Below are positions 1 to 12,300 of a stretch of DNA of 64,000 bases, piece by piece; the first letter of the stretch is position 1; every line of letters begins with the position of its first letter. Origin of the DNA: Gongronella butleri (Eukaryota; Mucoromycota; Mucoromycetes; Mucorales; Cunninghamellaceae); the NCBI GenBank assembly GCA_025201375.1, contig JAIWZP010000016.1, positions 489,464 to 553,463 of the forward strand. Direction: 5' to 3'. Below the pieces are notes generated by a model. That model saw only the letters and a list, made by a program, of their open reading frames with translations, was not told the DNA's origin and did no database searches. Made by a program: the position numbers and the translations under genes.

Positions 1-935
1 CGTGGCCATGATTTGTCAATGGAAATGGGTGTGAGGATTATTCCGAGATTAAAAAAAAAAAAAAAAGAACGGATGCCCTCGTCGACTAGTATTTATTGAT
101 TTATGCACTATTTGTCATACTTTTACATTATTAATCGTTTGGCAAGATACTTTTTCCATGCGGAACGTTGTCAAGTTGTCCCGCCGAATTCAGTTAGTGA
201 TCCTCCAGATGTTGATGGCCGCAGGATCAAAACATGACGATCATTATACTATTTTACGTCATCACGCTTTTCAATGACTTCTATCACCTTTCTAGCCGCC
301 TTTATACATGCCCGCAAATCAGATGCACAACGGAAAACCAATATGAATAGCATTGGTGATGTAAAGCTTGCCACTGAATGGCCAATGGTCAATGGCCAAT
401 GGCCAATGAATTTTAACTTTGAAAAAGTGCCTGCTTATAAATCAAGTCATTTAGGTGCACTGGTCAACAGGCATCATAAACAGGCCAAGAGCTATTTAAG
501 ACCATTACATGATTCTCTCTGCAAGATTTTGCCATTTTGCATTGCTCGCAAAAAGGCATTCAACTTTTAAAAGCGACCCAGCACGTCGCGTTCATGTCAA
601 TGATATCCCAAGAAGGAAAAAAAAGATACGGAGTGCCAGTGCGAACTTTCCGCGTGTACAGGGCCAGGTGCGCCATTTTATGATATTTTTGGGCGCTGGC
701 CGGCAGTAGGGATGCTCTTTTCGTCTTGGAGATTCGTCGCGCGATCACGGGTATCTTGAGAGTGGGTCGCGCGGCGAGTACAGGGCACCAAAAAAGTCGA
801 TTCATGCAAAGGGGCTGGAAAAAACCTAGGCCGAAATTGCAGGGCCGCTAAAATCGACAAGATCATCTGCGTTTCAAATCCTGGTCCCTTGCCTCTCTTC
901 TCCTCGCTTGTCTTATTTTTTTTTTATACTTTCAT
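1..935. other. Intergenic, no gene recognised
   Basis: No open frame here resembles a known family. The stretch holds an A-run near 50-66, a short direct repeat of TGGCCAATGG-type units around 377-408 and scattered A/T runs. A pyrimidine-rich segment just before 936 is probably the 5' leader of the HscB gene. Confidence 0.5.
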
Positions 936-1964
936 ATGCAACGCACGCTTCCCTTGCTGACAAGAGTCGTGCGCGCAGCGCGCCCACTGTCAGTGCGACT
1001 GGCCAGCCCACTGCGAATTGCTGTCGTGGCGGTCCCAAAACGCTCATTTGTCTTGACGCCTGCGCGCTACCATCGGGCCAACGACGCCTCCGACGATCCG
1101 GTGCAAAAAGTGTGCTGGAAATGCCACCACCCAGCGTCGCGCGCGTCTGTCAGCTGCAGCAATGATGATTGCGGCGCCATTCAGCCTGTTGTGTCAGACC
1201 TTAGCTATTTTGAGCTGCTCAAGGCAGGCACCGGCAGCGACAAGTAAGGGCCGCACCCCATCCAAAATCCATCTTGTTTTGGTGCTCATTCTTGCATTAA
1301 TCCTTTTTAATCAGGACGCAACCGACGTTTAACGTGAATCCCAAAACCCTCAAGATCCAATTCCTGCGCCTCCAGCAACAGGCGCATCCCGATAGTTTCT
1401 CCAATGCGCCCGAGGTAAGTGCAAGACGACTGCACGTGTGATCGCCGTATCTCCCCGCTTTTGACCCCGCGCATGGCTCATTTTTTCGCTTTTTTTTTTT
1501 TTTGACCCTTTTAGCGCGAGAAAAAGTATGCGGAAATTCAGTCATCGATGCTGAACAAGGCTTATCACACGCTCAAGGACCCTCTGCCACGCGCGCAATA
1601 CATGCTGGCGCAGCACGGCGTCGAGGTCAACGAATCCGAGTCGCTGACCAACATGGAGCTTCTGATGGAGGTGATGGAGGTCCATGAGGAGATGGAGGAG
1701 GCCACGACACACGAGGATGTCGAAGCGATCAATGAAGAAAACAATCGTAAGTGTGCCCATGGGCTCATTGTGCGAAATCGTGCTCAATTGCCTTGTCTTT
1801 TTGTAGAAAAAATCAAAAATACGTGCATTGAGCTTGGCAAGGCGTTTGACGCGCACGATTATGATCTCGCCAAGGACCTGACGATACAATTGCAATACTG
1901 GGACAATATCCGCCGCGGTATCATCGACTGGGTGCCCGGCTCGCGCGTCGAAATCAAGCATTAG
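936..1964 (+). CDS. JAC1: Mitochondrial Fe-S cluster co-chaperone HscB/Jac1
   Basis: Exons are 936-1243, 1315-1414, 1515-1746 and 1807-1964, all with GT-AG borders; the joined frame gives 265 aa. This J-protein would hand the Isu scaffold to mitochondrial Hsp70 and stimulate its ATPase during Fe-S cluster transfer. The N terminus is basic and lacks acidic residues, like a mitochondrial targeting peptide. It is followed by a four-cysteine module (Cys60, 63, 74, 79) like the N-terminal zinc finger of human HSCB, which S. cerevisiae Jac1 lacks. The J domain follows, with HPD at 127-129, then the helical HscB C-terminal domain ending near GIIDWVPG. It is convergent with the dynactin gene, whose stop lies 182 bp away. 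The family assignment is firm; the zinc role is inferred. Confidence 0.93.
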
Positions 1965-2146
1965 CGTGAAATGCGCTTTTTAAACTTGCGCTCGGACGCG
2001 TCTGGACGCGCTCTTCTTTTGTATTATTTCTTCTCTTAGACCCCCCTCTCTCATTCTCCTCTTTGTGCAATAGAATTTGTATTAAAAAAAAGACAAGGAC
2101 AGCACGCACCGCTGCTTTTTTTTTCGTTTTAATTCGTAAAAAAAGT

Positions 2147-3967
2147 CTAGATTTCTGTAACGTCGCCGAGGCCAATGACTGTCCAGAACGAATAGTGGCG
2201 CGTGCGGTCGTCGTCCATACGTATGGACGAATTGCCCTTGCGTGAGCCATCCATGCTGTCCACTTCCATGAATTCCTCTTCAATGTCGCCCGATGACACG
2301 TCCATGCGGTCTTCATCCGACTTGTAGTGGCAGGTGACAAACAGGGGGAACTGATTCATCAAGAAAAGAAGGGTGAGTCGGTGGATCACGTCTCACTCGC
2401 TCCCCCTTTTTTTCTATTTTCCTTTTTTTTTTCTTGTTTTTACCTTGAACTCGCCGGCCCTTTCGGGGAGAACTTCGATAAGGACGCTGGTATAGTTGTT
2501 TCGTCGCTCGTGGACGCCATTGACGGCCTTTGCGGTTGGCTTTCTTGTGGCGCCTTGGTGGACGGGGTACATATCGTCGTCGTACTCGATGGTCTCATTG
2601 TAGGCGCTGACCGAAAAGTGTGGCGCGAGAATGGTGACGCGACCGCACGCGGTTGTTGCAGCAATTGGCATGCCATCCTTGACATTGTCGGTATTGTCGG
2701 CATCGAGACGCGGCGTGGCGAGGGAAATGGACATTTCCTCATAGAGCGGGTTGACGAATTTGAGGGCGAATTGGGTAGTTTTGCCAATGGCGAGGGTGAT
2801 CTTTGGCTCTGGTGCCACGAGGGCGGCAATGGAGGCCGTGGTGGGTGCGGGCGGCGCGATGGCGGCAATGGAGATGGTGGGAATATAGTTCATGGCAACG
2901 AGCTTGATTTTGAAGCGTGTTGCCTGTGCCTTTTGTTCGGGCTTGACGAGGATGTGTCTGCAGGTGCGGCATCGCTTGGCGCGCTTGATGGCGAGGTGGA
3001 TGCGCTGCGGCTGGATGCGTTGCAAGTGGTACGGCTGGTCGTGCACTTGCGTGAATCGCTGGGCAAGCGTCGCCATGCCGCTCGTGTCCCGCAAGTCGGT
3101 CAGTGCAGCCACAACGTCGTGCTCTTCCTGCGCAGCGTCCATTGGATTGCCCAAAGACGTGTATTCACCCATGTCATCCAAATGCGCCGCGGCAAGTGAT
3201 GTTGACGTCGATGCCGCAGGAATTGGATCGAATAAATGGCCGCCCATCTTGCTAAATGCCCCGCTCGATGAGAACGAAAGAAAGCTGCTGGGCAACGTCG
3301 CGCCAATCCGCAGTTGCTTTTCGAAATGCTCCTTGAGGTGGTCAAATTCTTGCACATCGGCCTGCTCATCTTCTTGTTTTTGCAATTGCACTATAAATAC
3401 CCGGGAAAACAAGAAAAAAAAAGGCCAGGGGACCATGAGACGCGTCCATTGACACTTGTTTCCAGATCCATTTTCGCGATTTCCCCCGTTTTCGTCATTT
3501 TTCGTCACTTTTCGCGCCATTTACTTACGAGCTAGACTTGTGGGCTTTTCAAACGTCATGTCAATGTCGCGTGACGTCCATCTGCAGACATTGCACGCGA
3601 GAAAATACGGGCCGATATTGGTCTGCGAAGCGGTGGGCTCCTTGGAGGCGACAACAGCGAGTGTGGAGAAGCAGCTAGGGCACGCGAAGCAATTACGCGC
3701 GCAACGGTTCTTTTCGCTCTTGACGCTTGCCGTGGGCACCTCAAACAGGCAATTGGGGCAATAATAGGATATAATTTCGTCTTGGACACACGCGCTACAT
3801 TTGATGTCGTGGCAATCTTCGCAAAAATACAGCCTGGAGAGCGGATGAAGCGCTGACGAAGCCTTGCTGCCCATCAAGTGCTCGCCAATGTCCACTGTGG
3901 CCGCCTGGTCGGGGTCGTCGTCCTTGGCGTCGCAGCGACAATAATAATGCACAAAGGGCAACGCCAT
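2147..3967 (-). CDS. DCTN4: Dynactin subunit 4 (p62)
   Basis: Reading down the minus strand, exons are 3967-3529, 3390-2444 and 2350-2147; the protein is 529 aa. p62 sits at the pointed end of the dynactin Arp1 filament and helps dynein-dynactin capture cargo. The first exon carries the family's cysteine-rich block: LYFCEDC, CSACVQ, YYCPNC, NRC, CFACPSC and the signature CRWTSRD. The middle exon has the second hallmark, IKRAKRCRTCRHILVKPE followed by FKIKLVAMNYIP. The C terminus FPLFVTCHYKS matches the family's final beta region. The start is the first Met in frame after a run of A/T-rich non-coding sequence. A divergent gene begins 217 bp away and shares the promoter interval. Confidence 0.93.
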
Positions 3968-4067
3968 CAAAAAATAAAAATAAAAATAAAAAAATAAAAA
4001 GAGGGAGAATCGAGAAAGAAAAAGTAAAAGCGCAATTTTATCAGGAACACGGTCTTTTTTCTTTTCT

Positions 4068-4128
4068 CGGCAGCGGGATTTGAACCCGTTCTGCGCCTCC
4101 CATATAATCTGAAAAGCGCGGACCTGCT
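4068..4128 (-). other. tRNA-like B-box hairpin in a divergent promoter
   Basis: On the minus strand, GGTTCAAATCC (plus 4076-4086) matches the RNA polymerase III B box. It is the loop of a strong hairpin, GCAG-aa-CGGG / CCCG-CTGC, resembling a tRNA T arm plus the 3' acceptor strand. Upstream on the minus strand I find no A box and no partner for the acceptor strand, so this is not a complete tRNA. It could be a decayed tRNA 3' half or an isolated TFIIIC site between two divergent genes. Confidence 0.45.
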
Positions 4129-4183
4129 TTTTGCCCTTTTTTTTTTTTCTCTTCTTTCTTTCTTGCCCTTGTTTCTTTTTTTG

Positions 4184-6099
4184 ATGAATCACTGGAGCGA
4201 CTGCATCGCGTCTATTCTTACTCTTCTAGGTACATTGGAGCCATGAAAATCACTTCCGAACGTGGTGCTCATCTTGTTTTTCTTGTTTTTCTTGTTTTTC
4301 TTTGCATTTTTTCTTGATTCGTAGAGAACCACGTACAAAAGGACCGGCCACACGCTCGCCAGGCATCCAGAACAGTTCCACGACTTGCTTCTTGGAATGG
4401 TAAGGGTGAAAGCAGACACTTTATATCTCCAAAGGGCTCAATTGCTTCCTTTTTCCTATTTTGTTCCTTTAATGTAGGGTCTTGCTGCGTGACAGCGCTG
4501 ACAGCACCGAAGCGCAAGAGGTTGGGCGACTTGCGAGATCGTAAGGCGCTGCGCACAGGCACAACTGCGACGGCGACAGCACGCGTTGCTGCAATGGTCA
4601 GCAGCGGCGCTGTGCAAGGCGATATCCCTATGGCAACGGCATGGCAGCCACGACGCGTGCTTCACGGGGCACCGCGACCCATCCGCGAGCCTCGGCGTTA
4701 TCATACGCCGATGCCTACCAATAATCGACCTGTTATTGACCTGTCGCCAGGTTGCAAGCAGCAATTGGAAGCTTGGATCGCCCAAGAAATGCCTTCTCAC
4801 GATACCATCGACGCCCAAGCCTTGAAAGCCACCTTGGACCGCTTGAACACGGCAACACAGCTCGACCCACCTGTCACACCTGCGCAATGGCACACCTTTA
4901 TACATCAATTGCGCCAACACCTCGCCACCTTTGTCTCCCAGTCCAATGTCTGGCTTGCATCCAACCCAAATCAATCCCTCCAGGTAAGCTGATATCGAAA
5001 AAAAAAACTCAAATGGAAGCAAAAGTGCGCAAAATGGCTCATTTCTCGATTTTTTGGTTGTTTTCACCAGTCGCTATTCCCCAACTGGGCCACACAACAA
5101 GACGCGCTCTATGAGCTGATGCGTTACACAAAGGTAAGGAGCAATTGAGGGAGGGAGTGCGAAAAAGAAGGAGAAAATAAAGAGATTGAGCTTTTTTTTT
5201 CCTTAGATTCATCAGGACTTGATCGAGCCATCGCTGCCACCACGCACTCTGGACCTGCACCAGGACTTGCAAGTTGTGCACCAATTCCTGGAGGACCAGG
5301 TCGAGCTGTATGGCACGCACCTTGCCACGCATGGCGCCCAATGGCGCGCCATTGGCCTTCCTGTTCACGATGACGCCATGAACTCGGCCGCCAATGGCTT
5401 TATCAACATTTGCGCCGACTTGGTGGATGAAATATACCACGGACTTGCTCAAGTGGGCGACACGGACCGAGTAAACATCCATAAAAAAGAGAAATAAGAG
5501 AAATATGTCTTGCCTGACCTCCTTTTCTTTTTCTTTTTCTTATTTTCTTACAGAAAATGGAATGCATCTCCATGGCATTCGAGTGCCTCGTGTGCACGCG
5601 GCAATTGGTGGACACGACGCTGCCTGCAGATCTGTTGCGACCGTGCGTGCAATGGCTAACGATTTATGCGCAATGGACTGTGCAGCAGATGGACACGACG
5701 CCGCAGCACCACCGCACACGAAGCGACATCCGCATTTCGCATCTAATTGGCAACATGACACGCTTGCTTGTCTGCTGCCACACGCTTTTCCAAGCAGAGT
5801 CCACCACTGATACCCCTGCGCTCATCGATGTCGCACATTCCACGGCGCTGGCCTCGTCGCTCGTCGACCTGGCGTTCCACGTCGTCGCTCTCGTCGCACA
5901 ACACTCATCGCCGCAACATCAATCGTACATCAAGCGCTCAAACATTATGCGCTCATCTTCATTTGCAGTCCTTTACCTTGAACAATCGCTCTTTGCCTTT
6001 GCCGCCAGCGCCATCGCCCTCTATGCACTGATGAAAAACAGCAACAAAGCATACCAGCAAAAAATGCAGTACCTTCTGCATCTCATCCAAGACGATTAG
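4184..6099 (+). CDS. Unrecognised 499-aa conserved-looking protein
   Basis: Six exons keep one frame: 4184-4229, 4325-4399, 4478-4983, 5071-5133, 5207-5470 and 5554-6099. The start MNHWSDCIASILTLL is chosen because its phase fits the next two exons, which are otherwise uninterpretable; the first two introns are the least certain. The N-terminal 130 residues are basic and low in order (APKRKRLGDLRD). From about residue 130 the protein is almost all predicted amphipathic helix, with many Leu, Gln and His. There is no signal peptide, no convincing membrane segment and no catalytic motif. The gene diverges from dynactin p62 and is convergent with the lipase gene. I do not recognise a family; a helical subunit of a large complex would fit, but that is only a guess. 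Confidence 0.72.
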
Positions 6100-6247
6100 C
6101 TTTTCTTTTTACCACATTTGCATGCCAAGAATAATAAAAACAACAAAAGGCTTTGATTTCTCGCATTTTCCATGTACAATGGCATAAATATGATGCGGGG
6201 CACCAGGCCCACTCGATGATTTTATTACTACAAAAGGAGCGAAAATT

Positions 6248-8110
6248 TTACCAATGGCCGGGGCCGATGTTTTGGCCCAGGATGGCGAGCAATGCGCCAT
6301 AGATTTGCTGGCCAAACACGTTGAGCGCGTTAAGGCTAAGTGCACTGGACGCTGTCGTCGTGAATGTGCATCCATTGGGCGCGGCCTGGCCTTTGAAACG
6401 CTGATCAAGATACGACACCGCGTTGGCTGAGCCGGAAATGAACAAAATCGCGTGCTCGCTAAGCAAGTCTTGCGTGAACGCAATGTTTGTGCCTTGGCCG
6501 CACCATTGCGTGCGCAAATCAAGCGCGGGCTGCAGAGGCACCACTAGAAAAATAAAAATAAAATCGTGTTTGTCAGTTTTTTCCATTTTTTCTTGTTTTT
6601 TTCCTTTTTACCTTCATCCATCTTGGAGTGGTACATAAAGAGGGGAATCGTGGGGTGGCCTTGCTGCAGGGCGAGGTTATTGGTGTTCAGGGCCTTGGTG
6701 GGCACGGGGTCGGCCATGAACACATCAGGGTTCTTGATGTACGTCTTGATATCTTGGAACGGATACTTGAGCAACACCTCGGCGAGGCACATTTTGCGCA
6801 CCGCGTAGAACTCATCGCGTTTTTCGGGGAGCAGAATCGAGTCCACGTACGTCGTCAAGGCAGGGTCACTTGCCATGAGGCCCAAGATGCTATAAAAATA
6901 AATAGCAGTACCAAGTTATTAAGACGTGTCGCGTTTTGCGCGTATCATTTTTGTGTTTGTTCTTACCCAGCAGGAATGAAGCCCGAGAACACTGGAAAAG
7001 AGAAAAAATCAAGGTGAGCAATTGACAATTTCTGACTTTTTTTTTGTATTTTACAAGACTTGTTAACTGCATTGAGGGTAGCATTGAGATTGACGGGTGT
7101 GCCACCGAGCGCGGCACCAATGAGGACCTTGCTAAGCTCAGGCGCGTAAGTAGGTTGCAACTGCGCGGCCCAGGCGCCCGCAAGCGCGCCGCCGCTGTAA
7201 CCCCAGAGCTGCACCTGCGCGTCTGAGCGCAAATTCGTCTGATTGCCACTCAAAAGCGACGCGCGAATGCCATCAAGCACGAGGTGACCCGCATTGGCAC
7301 CAACGGTGAATTGAGCCTGGTTGCCCTCATAGTCGGGCACGCTGGAAAAAAATGACAAAAAAGCGCGAATCAGCGCGATGTGCCCTTTTTTTTGGCAATT
7401 TTGATGTTACTCACGTCACATAGTAGCCGCGGTCGAGCAATGTGTCAATGAACAGCACCTCGGCTTGGTTGACAAGGCCCTTCTTCGAGCCTTCTTGCAT
7501 CACACGCGAAGGTGCGCCTGAAATGAAGAGAGAGAAAAAAAAGTGTCAGCATAGTCATCTATTGCCTCATGCTTCATTTTTGCTTTTTACAATTGGGATC
7601 AGCCGAATCTTCCATCATTTGGTACGAACTGCAGCAGATTAAATAAAAAAAAAAAGAGTCAGGGCTTGCCATTCATAGCGATGACAAATCAATTTCTTAC
7701 ACAAGCTTGCTGGGATCGGCATTGTAGGGCTCAATGAGCGTGGTGACCGAAGTCGTCGCCTGACCATTGCCGTCGGTGGTGCGGTATTGGATCAAGTGGA
7801 CGGATTTGAGCTTTTGAGGGAAGATCGACAAGGCAGCCAGCGAGCCATTAAGCGGAATGATCTGCACAATGGCGCCAGGAGCTGCAGACTCAATGCCGGA
7901 GGGTGGTGTGTACAAATCTCCACCATTGGATGTCGTCGCGGGCGCGGGCGCGGTCGCATTGCCTGACGCTGTGGCCGTCCCATTGCTCGGGGCAGTCGTC
8001 GACGTGGCATTGCTGGCGACCTCCATCACCTGGCGACGATACGGCGCTGCCATCACAAGCGCCGCAGCCATGTAAATCACGGCAAAGAAAAGGATCCAAT
8101 GCTTGGCCAT
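6248..8110 (-). CDS. Secreted lipase, LIP family (alpha/beta hydrolase)
   Basis: Seven exons on the minus strand: 8110-7701, 7628-7591, 7517-7415, 7341-7055, 6991-6967, 6889-6612 and 6543-6248; 478 aa. The N terminus (MAKHWILFFAVIYMAAALVMAAP) is a clear signal peptide, followed by a Thr/Ala/Asn-rich stretch with several NxT/S sites. The core matches the fungal secretory lipase family: LIQYRTTD, then DRGYYVTVPDYEG, and the nucleophile elbow LWGYSGG with Ser233. YHSKMDEVVP probably carries the catalytic Asp. This family hydrolyses triacylglycerols and esters outside the cell. An in-frame upstream Met at 8131 would add seven residues before the signal peptide. The 25-nt exon 5 is supported only by phase and splice borders. 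Tandem or clustered lipase copies are not present here. Confidence 0.88.
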
Positions 8111-8222
8111 TTGCTTCAATGGATCACACAATTAAAAAAAAAAGAGTGGAAGGGGTGGGTGGGCGAGAAAAGAAAAAGAAAAGGGGATGCTGTTTTCATC
8201 GTATACGTGCCACGATGCTCTC

Positions 8223-8230
8223 TTATATAA
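8223..8230 (-). promoter_or_regulatory. TATA box of the lipase gene
   Basis: TTATATAA on the minus strand lies about 113 bp upstream of the lipase start codon. No other TATA-like element lies closer. Confidence 0.5.
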
Positions 8231-10160
8231 TAGATTTCTGCGGATGTGATCCCCCACAAAAACAACAACAAAAACGAGAGATCTTGGTTCCGCTCGCAAA
8301 TTCAGCTCCTTGGATTGACATGTGAGAGCGTCGATGCCTTGAAATAGAGCAAAAACAGGCAAAGCAATGAAAAAATATCCAATGTGCGCTTGTCCCACCC
8401 AGCATCGATCTCAGTAGAAATTCAGGCACGACCAAAAACTCAGAAAGAGAGATCCACCCCGCAAATAGCAACCGCGACATGGGAAAGTCAGACACCGCAA
8501 CACAAAATATAACTTTAATTTTCCATCCACCTGCCATGGATCTCTGTACACCCTTTTTTCATAGACCACAAAAGGCACGGACGGATCCCATCGCAGCCCC
8601 GGACGCCGTTTGATTAAAGTTTAGCTCCCATTGGGTGGATCCACTGTTGTAAAAAAGAAATGGAGATGGCATAACAAAAAAAAAAAAAAACAATGGAGGA
8701 AGCAAAAAGAACAAGCGATTGTGGCCCCACTCTAAAAATGGGTGATCCATCGTATTGGAAATGTCACTGGGAAACGCGGGAAACTTGTTGGTGCATCAAA
8801 CGTTGCGACTGGCTGCTCCCAGACCCGCATCTTGCAAATGACATTCTTAAAAAAAAAAAAAAGAGGCGCGCAGCTAGTGCCGTCTAAGCGCTTTCCCACA
8901 GCTCACTATCCTTCAATGTTTGGGCAACACAGACCACAAAATGCGTGCAAATGACGAATACTTGACAAAAGAAGCATTGTTCTTGCGTTTTCATGTGACT
9001 TGAGGCCGTAAATTTGCACCCGCGCGACGCATATGCCTTCTCCAGGCACCACCACGCATCGCACACGCTTGCCGCTAGCGCACTTCAAATGCCTGATCGT
9101 CCAAAGTAGGCAAGGTGAAACGTTGTTTTTCCGATGCGCGCATATGCATGCCCAGCACCACCAGTTGAGGCGCAATGCGCGTCGGCCATCAATGGTGCCA
9201 CCCATTGAATCGATTACCCCGCTCTTCCACATGGCTAAATGGTTTTACACAATGGATGGTGATGCGCAGCCTGCGTCGCAGAATAAAAAAAAAAAAGCGG
9301 GGACGCGGAAACAATGAGATGAATGGGGCCCCGCACTCTTGTCTGCTTACATCATGATCCTCCATGATCCATATCATGATAATTTTTCAAGAAAATCAAA
9401 TGCTGTTGTGCTGACGCGGCCACGGCGACTATCTCTGTTGTATTGCGGCCGCACGCGTGCGGATCTGCCTGCCGACATCGCGGCAATGACATGTCTTGCT
9501 GAACCTTTTTTTTTTGTTTTTTCTCATGGCATGTGAATCCTCTTCATTTACCTGTCCTACGCGATCTAATCCGCTGACAGTTGGCTCAACAAAAGCTGAG
9601 ATTGATTTGCAAAAGCTCGGCGTGCGCCTCAATATGGCGTGATTCTCCTTTTTTTTTTTTTTTGCCTGGTATGTCTGTATGGGATCAATTGCCACGATGC
9701 AAGCTATATGATCGTAAAGAGAGTGATCCCCATAGCTACAACGCAAGGATTCACACGAGAAATATTAGAAGGTAACCCATTTATCCCTATGTTAATAGAA
9801 ATAAAAACAAAATGCACTTTGCATAAATCAAGCCGCCAAACCTGGTCAATGGCTGTCCAGTTGCAATCATGGTAAGCACGCTATGATTTTGACGCTATTG
9901 CAATATAGTATCAATGGGCTGCAGCCGCGGCCTCACGCTATCATAACAACTTGGTTTGTCACATCATGACTTGTTTGCATGTATTTCTTCCCATCCAACG
10001 ATTCAATTATTCTGAATCATTGCCACTGAGAATTGATCCCTAGGGGCAGCCGCGTTTCTCGCTTGGACAAAGATAGGTGCTCAAACACCCCCCCCAAAAG
10101 ATTATATAAAAACCAAATTTTTGTGCTATTTGCGTTTTACGCGTCTCTTTTGAGGGGCAG
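8231..10160. other. Gene-poor spacer, no gene recognised
   Basis: Frames here are short, open on both strands alike and match no family. The stretch contains A-runs (8671-8690, 8849-8862), a T-run at 9649-9663 and a small imperfect palindrome around 9352-9380 built from CATGATC-like words. Confidence 0.5.
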
Positions 10161-10163
10161 TCC

Positions 10164-10940
10164 GATCAATGTACTGTAGTTCCACTAGACAGAGCACATC
10201 CTCTACAGTACTAAATGTATAACTTTGCAGCTCTCAAACGGGCATCTACAGTATAATCATACAGTACGAGACTAGGGGGGGAAGCTCGTTTTGTGTAATA
10301 AAGGACGCACGAAAATGTTGTACCTTCACGTGAAGAACCTGTAGTGTTGGGATAAAAATTGGAGAGATGGAGACGCATTCGATGCACACGTGCACAGGAA
10401 TTGGAACCAGATGATGAATGAATTTCACAGCATGTTACTGTACAACAGTATGATAATGCATAAGATGGTGGGTTTACAGTAATTGGCAAATTCTGGCTTT
10501 CTGCGAATTTGATCAGGAAAAATGTCTCAAATGCATGTCAAGATGATGCACAAACTTAGAAACACAGCTCCCACTTGAAAAAACGTTGAGATGAAGCACT
10601 ATGATATGATACGTACAACATCCAAAACGAATGTTACAAGAACTCAAGAAGTGACCAAAGTTTGCCGCTTGACAAACATCAACAATTTTATCTTTAAATG
10701 ATACGTATGATACTGTACAAAGCTTATGTTTTTTCATGCAGTTTATTAAAGTAAGCTCAGTGGGTACGTAGAATCTGATGGTCGCTCTCACTTCATTGTA
10801 TGTCTGCAGCAGTGGACTACTGTACTGTACTACTGTACTACACTATGAACTACTACAGTATGATACTACACTGCAAAAAAACATACAACATTTCATGCAT
10901 TTTAAAAAACGATACTGTAAAGAAGCATGTACTGTATTTC
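10164..10940. repeat. Cluster of TACTGTA/TACAGTA words
   Basis: I count about thirteen copies of TACTGTA or its reverse complement TACAGTA in under 800 bp. They lie near 10170, 10205, 10248, 10265, 10436, 10474, 10711, 10819-10838 (three overlapping or adjacent), 10854, 10912 and 10930. By chance well under one would be expected. The same word recurs near 17227-17410 and 61525-61750 beside related dispersed repeats. Function is unknown. Confidence 0.7.
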
Positions 10941-10949
10941 GAACGTTGT

Positions 10950-11135
10950 CATCAGCTTGCTGTGCCTCCAGAATTTTTTTACAGCCTACCTGCCCGCGGC
11001 GGATGAAAGTCGCACCGCAACTTGAACTACGGTACATCTCAGATCTCACTGACATCGATGGAGGGATCCGCCCAATTTTTTTTGAACCCGCAAAATTCCA
11101 AAAACGTCAAATTAGCCTAGTTTGCGTTTTTCTCG
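10950..11135 (+). repeat. Dispersed repeat family A, copy 1
   Basis: Contains CTTGCTGTGCCTCCAGAA followed by a T-run and ACAG, then further on a CCGCCC / T-run / GAACCCG block and CCAAAAACGTCA. The same order of blocks is found at 61795-61985, and the first half also at 17286-17420. No protein is encoded consistently across the copies. Confidence 0.7.
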
Positions 11136-12300
11136 GCATCTGCTTGGCTGATCCCGCCCAAAATGAATTGCATCGGGTTCAGTGCAGAATTTGCAACAAA
11201 AAAGCTTAAAATACCAAAGCGCTACGACCACTTTTTAAAAATTCAGGGGTCACTCAGGGGTCACACATTTCAATCTCAGAAAACGCCAAATTTGGAAATT
11301 TTCGAACTCCGAGTGATCCATGCATCCCAAACAGGTAACTCCGACGATCTGCTATTGGCAGATAAAATGACAGGTCGCCCCAACGTAAAAAAAAAAGCCC
11401 AAAGAGCGACGCATGACCGGCGATCGACTGAGAAAAGTGCCTACTTTGGGTAAGTTTTTTTTTTGCAAAAATTAAGGTTTGACGCTCCAAATTAAGGTGG
11501 TGGATTGCATGAAATTTTTATTTTTTTACAGTATTTTTTATTTTGCACATTTTTGTGTGCTAATTGGTGGTGGGCTGCAGCCTGGTGAAATGACCGATGC
11601 AAAAAGTTGAAACCCAAGCTAGCGTGCTGCAAGTCATCTTGTTAGGTGCTTTGCCCCCTGTTTGTTAGTAGATCTGAAATGAAATTGGTGTCGACTAGAC
11701 CGTTATGATATCGAGAAAATCGCCATTAAAGATTTTGTTGAAAGACCGAGTTTTCTTTGTCAGTTTCGGCCGGATCTCGATGAAAATGGCCTCATGTGAC
11801 AGAGAATCATTGGCTGCATTCGATACGTACGTTAAATAGTCAGTTATTTTTTTTGTTCGCTGCTGAAACCTGAAATAATCGGAGTTAAAAATTAACGAAA
11901 GATTTGATCGGATTTTACAAGTTTGCAAAGGTCATCCATCGGTCAAACAAACATGCCGGAAATGACGCAGGAGCTCGTTGCATTCGGCGGACGGTGCAAG
12001 TAGTTTCACAGCGATCGAAAGACACTTTGACAAGCCAGTGCAGGATTTGTGAAATTGTCGATATTTTGGATTCATTTGCACAACGACCCTGTCGACCGCT
12101 GGCCCTCAATGTCTTGTTAAAACGAGAAGCGCCGAGAAGCAGAGTTTTTGAAGCAACCAAATCACGATTTGTGGCGTCAAAGCAAGCTTGGATTTGTGAA
12201 TAATCGAGAAAATTGGCTATTTTTTGAAAATCTCGACAACAGCATGGTTGACCTCCAGATTTTATGGATTTTTTTGAATGAAGAGCCACCAAAATGTTGG
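11136..12300. repeat. Degenerate repeat-derived sequence
   Basis: Internal similarity suggests old, diverged repeats. The segment at about 11690-11815 (CGAGAAAATCGCCATTAAAG, later GACAGAGAATC) resembles 12850-12967. The segment at 12130-12250 resembles 12290-12400. No gene is recognised; the frames are not conserved between the related segments. Confidence 0.5.

Noticed and set aside
4068..4128. A complete tRNA gene on the minus strand
   Set aside because: The B box and T-arm hairpin are present, but there is no A box, no matching 5' acceptor strand and no convincing anticodon arm.
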